DNA of 64,000 nucleotides from Cohnella laeviribosi DSM 21336 (GTDB taxonomy: Bacteria > Bacillota > Bacilli > Paenibacillales > Paenibacillaceae), in the NCBI RefSeq assembly GCF_000378425.1, contig NZ_KB899822.1, forward strand, positions 36,214 to 100,213. The letters run 5' to 3'. Position 1 is the stretch's first letter. Every line of letters begins with the position of its first letter. This document shows, in pieces, positions 62,001 through 64,000 of the stretch. A program made the translations under genes and the position numbers. Under the pieces are notes generated by a model. It did no database searches and was not told where the DNA came from. It saw only the letters and a list, made by a program, of their open reading frames with translations.

Positions 62001-63298
62001 GAACCGGAGGGAACCGTCGTCATCGCGAACGGCCGCAGATCGGGCAGCTGGTTGATGTGTACGGACAAGCTGGCCCAGTCGCTCCAGGCGTCGTACTGAT
62101 CCATGGCCTGAACGTCAACCGTATAGTTCTGTCCGTAGGCCATGCCCTGAAGGACGGCAGAAGCGCCGGATTGTGCCACTTCCCCGCTGTCCCAGACCAC
62201 CGCAGCGCCCTGTTTCACCCTGATGTGCACCTTACCTTGCGCATGTCCGTCCGGGTCCGCATAATCCCAAAACAGAGTAGGGGTTTTCGTATTGGGACTA
62301 TGGATCCGCAGATTGCTGACCGTCGGTTTCCGGTTGCCCACCGCGATCCGGTGCGTCACGGATACCGATTCCCCCGTCGGATCCGTCACGGTCCCTGTCA
62401 CTTCCCAAACGCCGGGTTCTTTCAGCCGCACGCGGATGGTTGGGGTGTCTCCCAAAAATATTTCGCGCTCGCTGGGCGACAGCGCCTCCCAGTAATATCG
62501 GAGCACATCGCCATCAGGGTCCGAACCGGCCAAAGTAAATTCCAACTCCGTCGACGTTGTAATCGACCCCGGATCGACACCGGGAGGGAGGACGATCCGG
62601 CTGTCTGTCACCTGAGGCGGCGTATTCCGCTGAATTTGCGAAATGATGCCCTGATAAGCCGTTCGCAAATCGGTCGTGTTGTAATATTCGCCGCGCGTTC
62701 GGGCATTCAAGCTGCTCGCCTGACCGTACGCATCGGCGCCGGAACCGATGATATTCACCACAATGTTGTGACTGTTCAATAATGTCGCAATGCTCGTGAC
62801 GTTATACCCGCTTTCCGGCTCTTTGAACGGGGCATCCGTGATCAGGATCACCATCCGTCCGGCCGTGGAACGCCCTTCATTCACAAACTTTAGTTGCGCG
62901 GTGAGCAGTGCGTTGATATCCGACTCCGGCGTATCACCCCCGCCGGTTGCCGAAAGTCCGCCCACCCGCGAGCTAAATGTGGACGCGCTGTTTGTGAAGC
63001 CGTACCACCATGGGCCGCCGTCGACCGATATGTCCTTAAAGTCGAGAAGCCCCAGACGGTAATCGAACCCCTCGGCCTGCAGCTGATTTGCAAACCATGT
63101 CGTTTCCGAGCGCACCTGCTGGATCCAGCCGGACATGCTGCCCGTCGTATCAATCGCCACAATGATATCCACCGTGGCGGATACCAAAGGCTCGCTCTGG
63201 GCTGCCCGGCTGGTGGACGGCAGCATCACCAGCAAGGCAAGCACAAGCAATAAGAAGCCTTTTAGCCGGTGCGTGATTCGTCTTGGCGAACTGAGCAT
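59069..63298 (-). CDS. giant secreted VWA-CARDB-FN3 adhesin-like protein
   Basis: A 1409-residue secreted protein. After the signal peptide (ending STSRA) comes a von Willebrand A domain (about 40-215) with an intact MIDAS, DTTGSMS and TGGGDTPESD. Then follow Ig-like segments, two CARDB-type repeats (about 430-640; each ends in (A/E)-x-NNE or EDNNT), and about eight fibronectin type III repeats to the C-terminus. No LPxTG, SLH or membrane anchor is visible. GGAGGTGATC precedes the ATG. Lying between the pilin and TadE genes, it is a good candidate for a pilus-tip or pilus-associated adhesin. Binding partner unknown. Confidence 0.85.
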   Translation of the reverse strand: MLSSPRRITHRLKGFLLLVLALLVMLPSTSRAAQSEPLVSATVDIIVAIDTTGSMSGWIQQVRSETTWFANQLQAEGFDYRLGLLDFKDISVDGGPWWYGFTNSASTFSSRVGGLSATGGGDTPESDINALLTAQLKFVNEGRSTAGRMVILITDAPFKEPESGYNVTSIATLLNSHNIVVNIIGSGADAYGQASSLNARTRGEYYNTTDLRTAYQGIISQIQRNTPPQVTDSRIVLPPGVDPGSITTSTELEFTLAGSDPDGDVLRYYWEALSPSEREIFLGDTPTIRVRLKEPGVWEVTGTVTDPTGESVSVTHRIAVGNRKPTVSNLRIHSPNTKTPTLFWDYADPDGHAQGKVHIRVKQGAAVVWDSGEVAQSGASAVLQGMAYGQNYTVDVQAMDQYDAWSDWASLSVHINQLPDLRPFAMTTVPSGSVLEQAPVVAKVQVKNEGEQPAGSFNVSLYDESRLIGQQTVTGLSPGASTEVSFSFQAAGPGNHTLKAVVDSGGQIAEASETNNEISGTVQVLHRVDLTPSLSIFPDMVPQGGSLTVRIGVTNQGQGAAGAFRVDVLQNGTVIAQQTIERLEPGNTTTFDIPNLPAQPAGPNTFQVVADAANQIPEAREDNNTVQKSIQVVAPQEVTGLEWTATPDGRSITVTWTDPADVFFDHVEMTFAPTGGTGTPIRVDKGIRTRTFSGLTPETSYTLRIRTINTAGYASAGLTQVMVTPRDTVPPDEVAEVGITSGYEGRSVEVRWRDPGDEDLRFVELRLLRPDGTPFGEPIRVEKGVERATFLHTSPGTEMIVQLQTIDESGNRSAGVRQAFRTAADTIPPAAVRDLAVHADKASGTIRVTWNEPEDEGLETIHLYLRNADEKEAEWLEAGNIPAGVKQAEFRPEPNHRYSVRVIAADDQGNLSPFAEANVTLLPAKPLKPDPVRFSKWGSSQVIQWEEAGNVLPVTYKLYRQMPGEEAKEIASLPAGTTRYVDSISLEVGLPVKYYVTAVDRDGTESDRSGPVGPAGSFSDNPIVRILHASTDEVRLESSTVKGARTYRLERRESGDWQEIQQSSATTEETLIWTDRGVQPGHRYQYRVIAESEGRQAASVPISVAVPALAPMPPVNVHAERNDDWQVVVSWQPPADGADAYNLYRQTDSGPVLLLASRITPETRFTDQTVRPDHSYTYFVSAWKNGKESEKAASLPVRVTASAPAGWGPPDADPKDYVGDFVFVEQLGESVRVSWRAAEGAPAHYFVYRQEAGTLYQKLIAVLTGDRLQWVDSTPRLGKTYTYAVQAQYRFTYGSTLTPKFEAAPITVQPPDGIDPAAVFDPEHVRATVDDDRSVLLTWDVPKAAKEYLIYRKESGQAISTLMGRVDGTNGTLFSDTSVKPGSTYVYEVIARYPGGNSAMVKSNAVTIP

Positions 63299-63423
63299 TT
63301 GGCATGATCACCTCCAAACCGTTCTGTTCAACCTGATGCTTTTGTGCAACTTTACTCATGATTTCTTTTATCAACCATCATTCCGGAAATTCGTTCCGCT
63401 TACGTCATCGGCAATTTGGAACA

Positions 63424-63449
63424 GGGAGAGCGATTGGTCTCGCTCTCCC
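63424..63449 (-). promoter_or_regulatory. hairpin after the pilin gene
   Basis: GGGAGAGCGA and TCGCTCTCCC form a perfect 10-bp stem with a six-base loop, 9 bp past the pilin stop, with only a weak T-tract on the minus strand. It can act as a partial terminator or 3' stabiliser, giving more pilin than adhesin message. Confidence 0.65.
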
Positions 63450-63457
63450 CCTTCCCT

Positions 63458-63682
63458 TTAATTGGTCCAAAGACCGCCGTCATAATTGACGGACGTGTTG
63501 GTGAGGACGCTTTGGAAGATGCCGCCGTCACCAAGGAGCGCCGATCCGAAGGCGGCGATGCCGGCAAACAGCAGCGTGCCGAGTCCCATGCCGGCAAGCA
63601 GCTTGACCATCGCCATGTTCCCCTCGTCAATCGAGGCGATGCCGCGTTCGTCCTTCAGCCACCTCATCAAGCGTTTTTTCAT
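63458..63682 (-). CDS. Flp-like pilin
   Basis: A 74-residue protein: a basic leader (MKKRLMRWLKDERG), then IASIDEGNMAMVKLLAGMGLGTLLFAGIAAFGSALL as a single hydrophobic helix, and a short tail. Size, position of the helix and the leader fit Flp/Fap-type pilins cut by an A24 peptidase, although the canonical G/xxxxEY site is not perfect (E in IDEGN). It heads the minus-strand array. The ATG at 63682 has a weak G-rich site; GGGAGGAAAGG lies further upstream beside a possible GTG start at 63724. Confidence 0.7.
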   Translation of the reverse strand: MKKRLMRWLKDERGIASIDEGNMAMVKLLAGMGLGTLLFAGIAAFGSALLGDGGIFQSVLTNTSVNYDGGLWTN

Positions 63683-63832
63683 TGCGCCCGGCCCCGTCCC
63701 GTAAACCAGGGCCTTTCCTCCCACTATTATTTAATGTTTTCTCGCGTTTTCTCACTCGTTCTTAGATTTTCAACCATCGACCATCCTGAAAGATGGATAA
63801 GTCATGTAGCTATGACATAATTTTCTGGAGGA

Positions 63833-63926
63833 GCCGGAGGCGGGAATAGAGGTTGGGACGCTGTTCCCAATCTATGGATGAGTCGTATGACCGCACTCTG
63901 GATATCCACTCTATTCCCCCGACGGC
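63833..63926. ncRNA. multi-branched inverted-repeat structure, possible structured RNA
   Basis: GGGAATAGAG (63842-63851) pairs with CTCTATTCCC (63909-63918), and GCCG (63833-63836) with CGGC (63923-63926). Inside are a hairpin TTGGGA/TCCCAA (63853-63870) and a second arm TGGAT-GAGT / ACTC..ATCCA (63875-63908), a three-way junction. The flank to 64000 is noncoding on both strands. It lies upstream of the pilin gene on the minus strand. It could be a leader RNA, part of a group II intron, or an unknown RNA. Confidence 0.4.
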
Positions 63927-64000
63927 TTACCCTCCCATGTCACGCTGGGTCTTAGCCCTTACATTCCTTCGTTCTGCCTCTCGAGGTGTGGACGCCGTTT

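Noticed and set aside
63150..63374. Minus-strand frame with an ATG right after GGAGGTGATC
   Set aside because: The spacing looks good, but the frame runs against the adhesin signal peptide and ends after 74 codons with unlikely composition; the ATG at 63298 gives a proper signal peptide and the 1409-residue protein.
1..64000. CRISPR array or rRNA genes
   Set aside because: No regularly spaced direct repeats and no rRNA-like sequence seen anywhere in the window.

Overview
The window reads as chromosome of a GC-rich, spore-forming, plant-polysaccharide-degrading Bacillota, most likely Paenibacillaceae. The evidence is strong Shine-Dalgarno sites with GTG and TTG starts, a YesM/LplA/LplB/LplC-type sugar import operon beside a GH10 xylanase, a GH42 beta-galactosidase, CgeB-like spore glycosyltransferases, and stalk-domain secreted proteins. 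This is inferred from gene content only.

Left part (1-22.1 kb), ordinary chromosome. A minus-strand spore-surface sugar operon (two CgeB-like proteins, a small basic protein, gmd, rmd) runs off the left edge. A GH42 beta-galactosidase is divergent from an AraC regulator. Next come a winged-helix regulator and a five-gene dipeptide/oligopeptide ABC transporter whose promoter carries a clear dyad operator. A minus-strand operon follows: histidine kinase, solute-binding lipoprotein, two permeases and an intracellular xylanase. It has cre-like sites but no response regulator in the window.

Junction and accessory region (22.4-36.3 kb). A 55-bp 3' piece of a tRNA-Leu(CAA) gene, still followed by its terminator, lies next to two tandem tyrosine recombinases. 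This is the expected scar of an integrative element inserted at the anticodon loop. The element then carries an AT-richer, patchy set: a retroviral-type aspartyl protease, HepT/MntA, YdhG/YdeI-like proteins, an ArsR-AHSA1 pair with twin operators, a lipoprotein and a decayed copy of it, an IS110 element with a -1 frameshift and a structured leader, a third tyrosine recombinase, and many small proteins including decayed toxin loci.

Right part (36.3-64 kb). One long minus-strand array ends in a strong terminator at 36.35 kb. Read 5' to 3' it encodes a Flp-like pilin, a 1409-residue VWA/CARDB/FN3 adhesin, a TadE-like pseudopilin, a block of small proteins with three DNA methyltransferases and a prepilin peptidase, then a CpaE/TadZ-like ATPase, a CpaB-like SAF protein, two further MinD-like proteins, a CpaF/TadA ATPase, a 691-residue TadB/TadC-like membrane protein, five small, mostly single-span proteins, a stalk-domain protein and an 1108-residue secreted protein. 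I read it as a divergent Gram-positive Tad (Flp) pilus machine with dedicated surface proteins, probably carried on the element that starts at the tRNA-Leu scar. It is the best candidate here for an undescribed system. The right edge holds a multi-branched inverted-repeat structure that may be a structured RNA.
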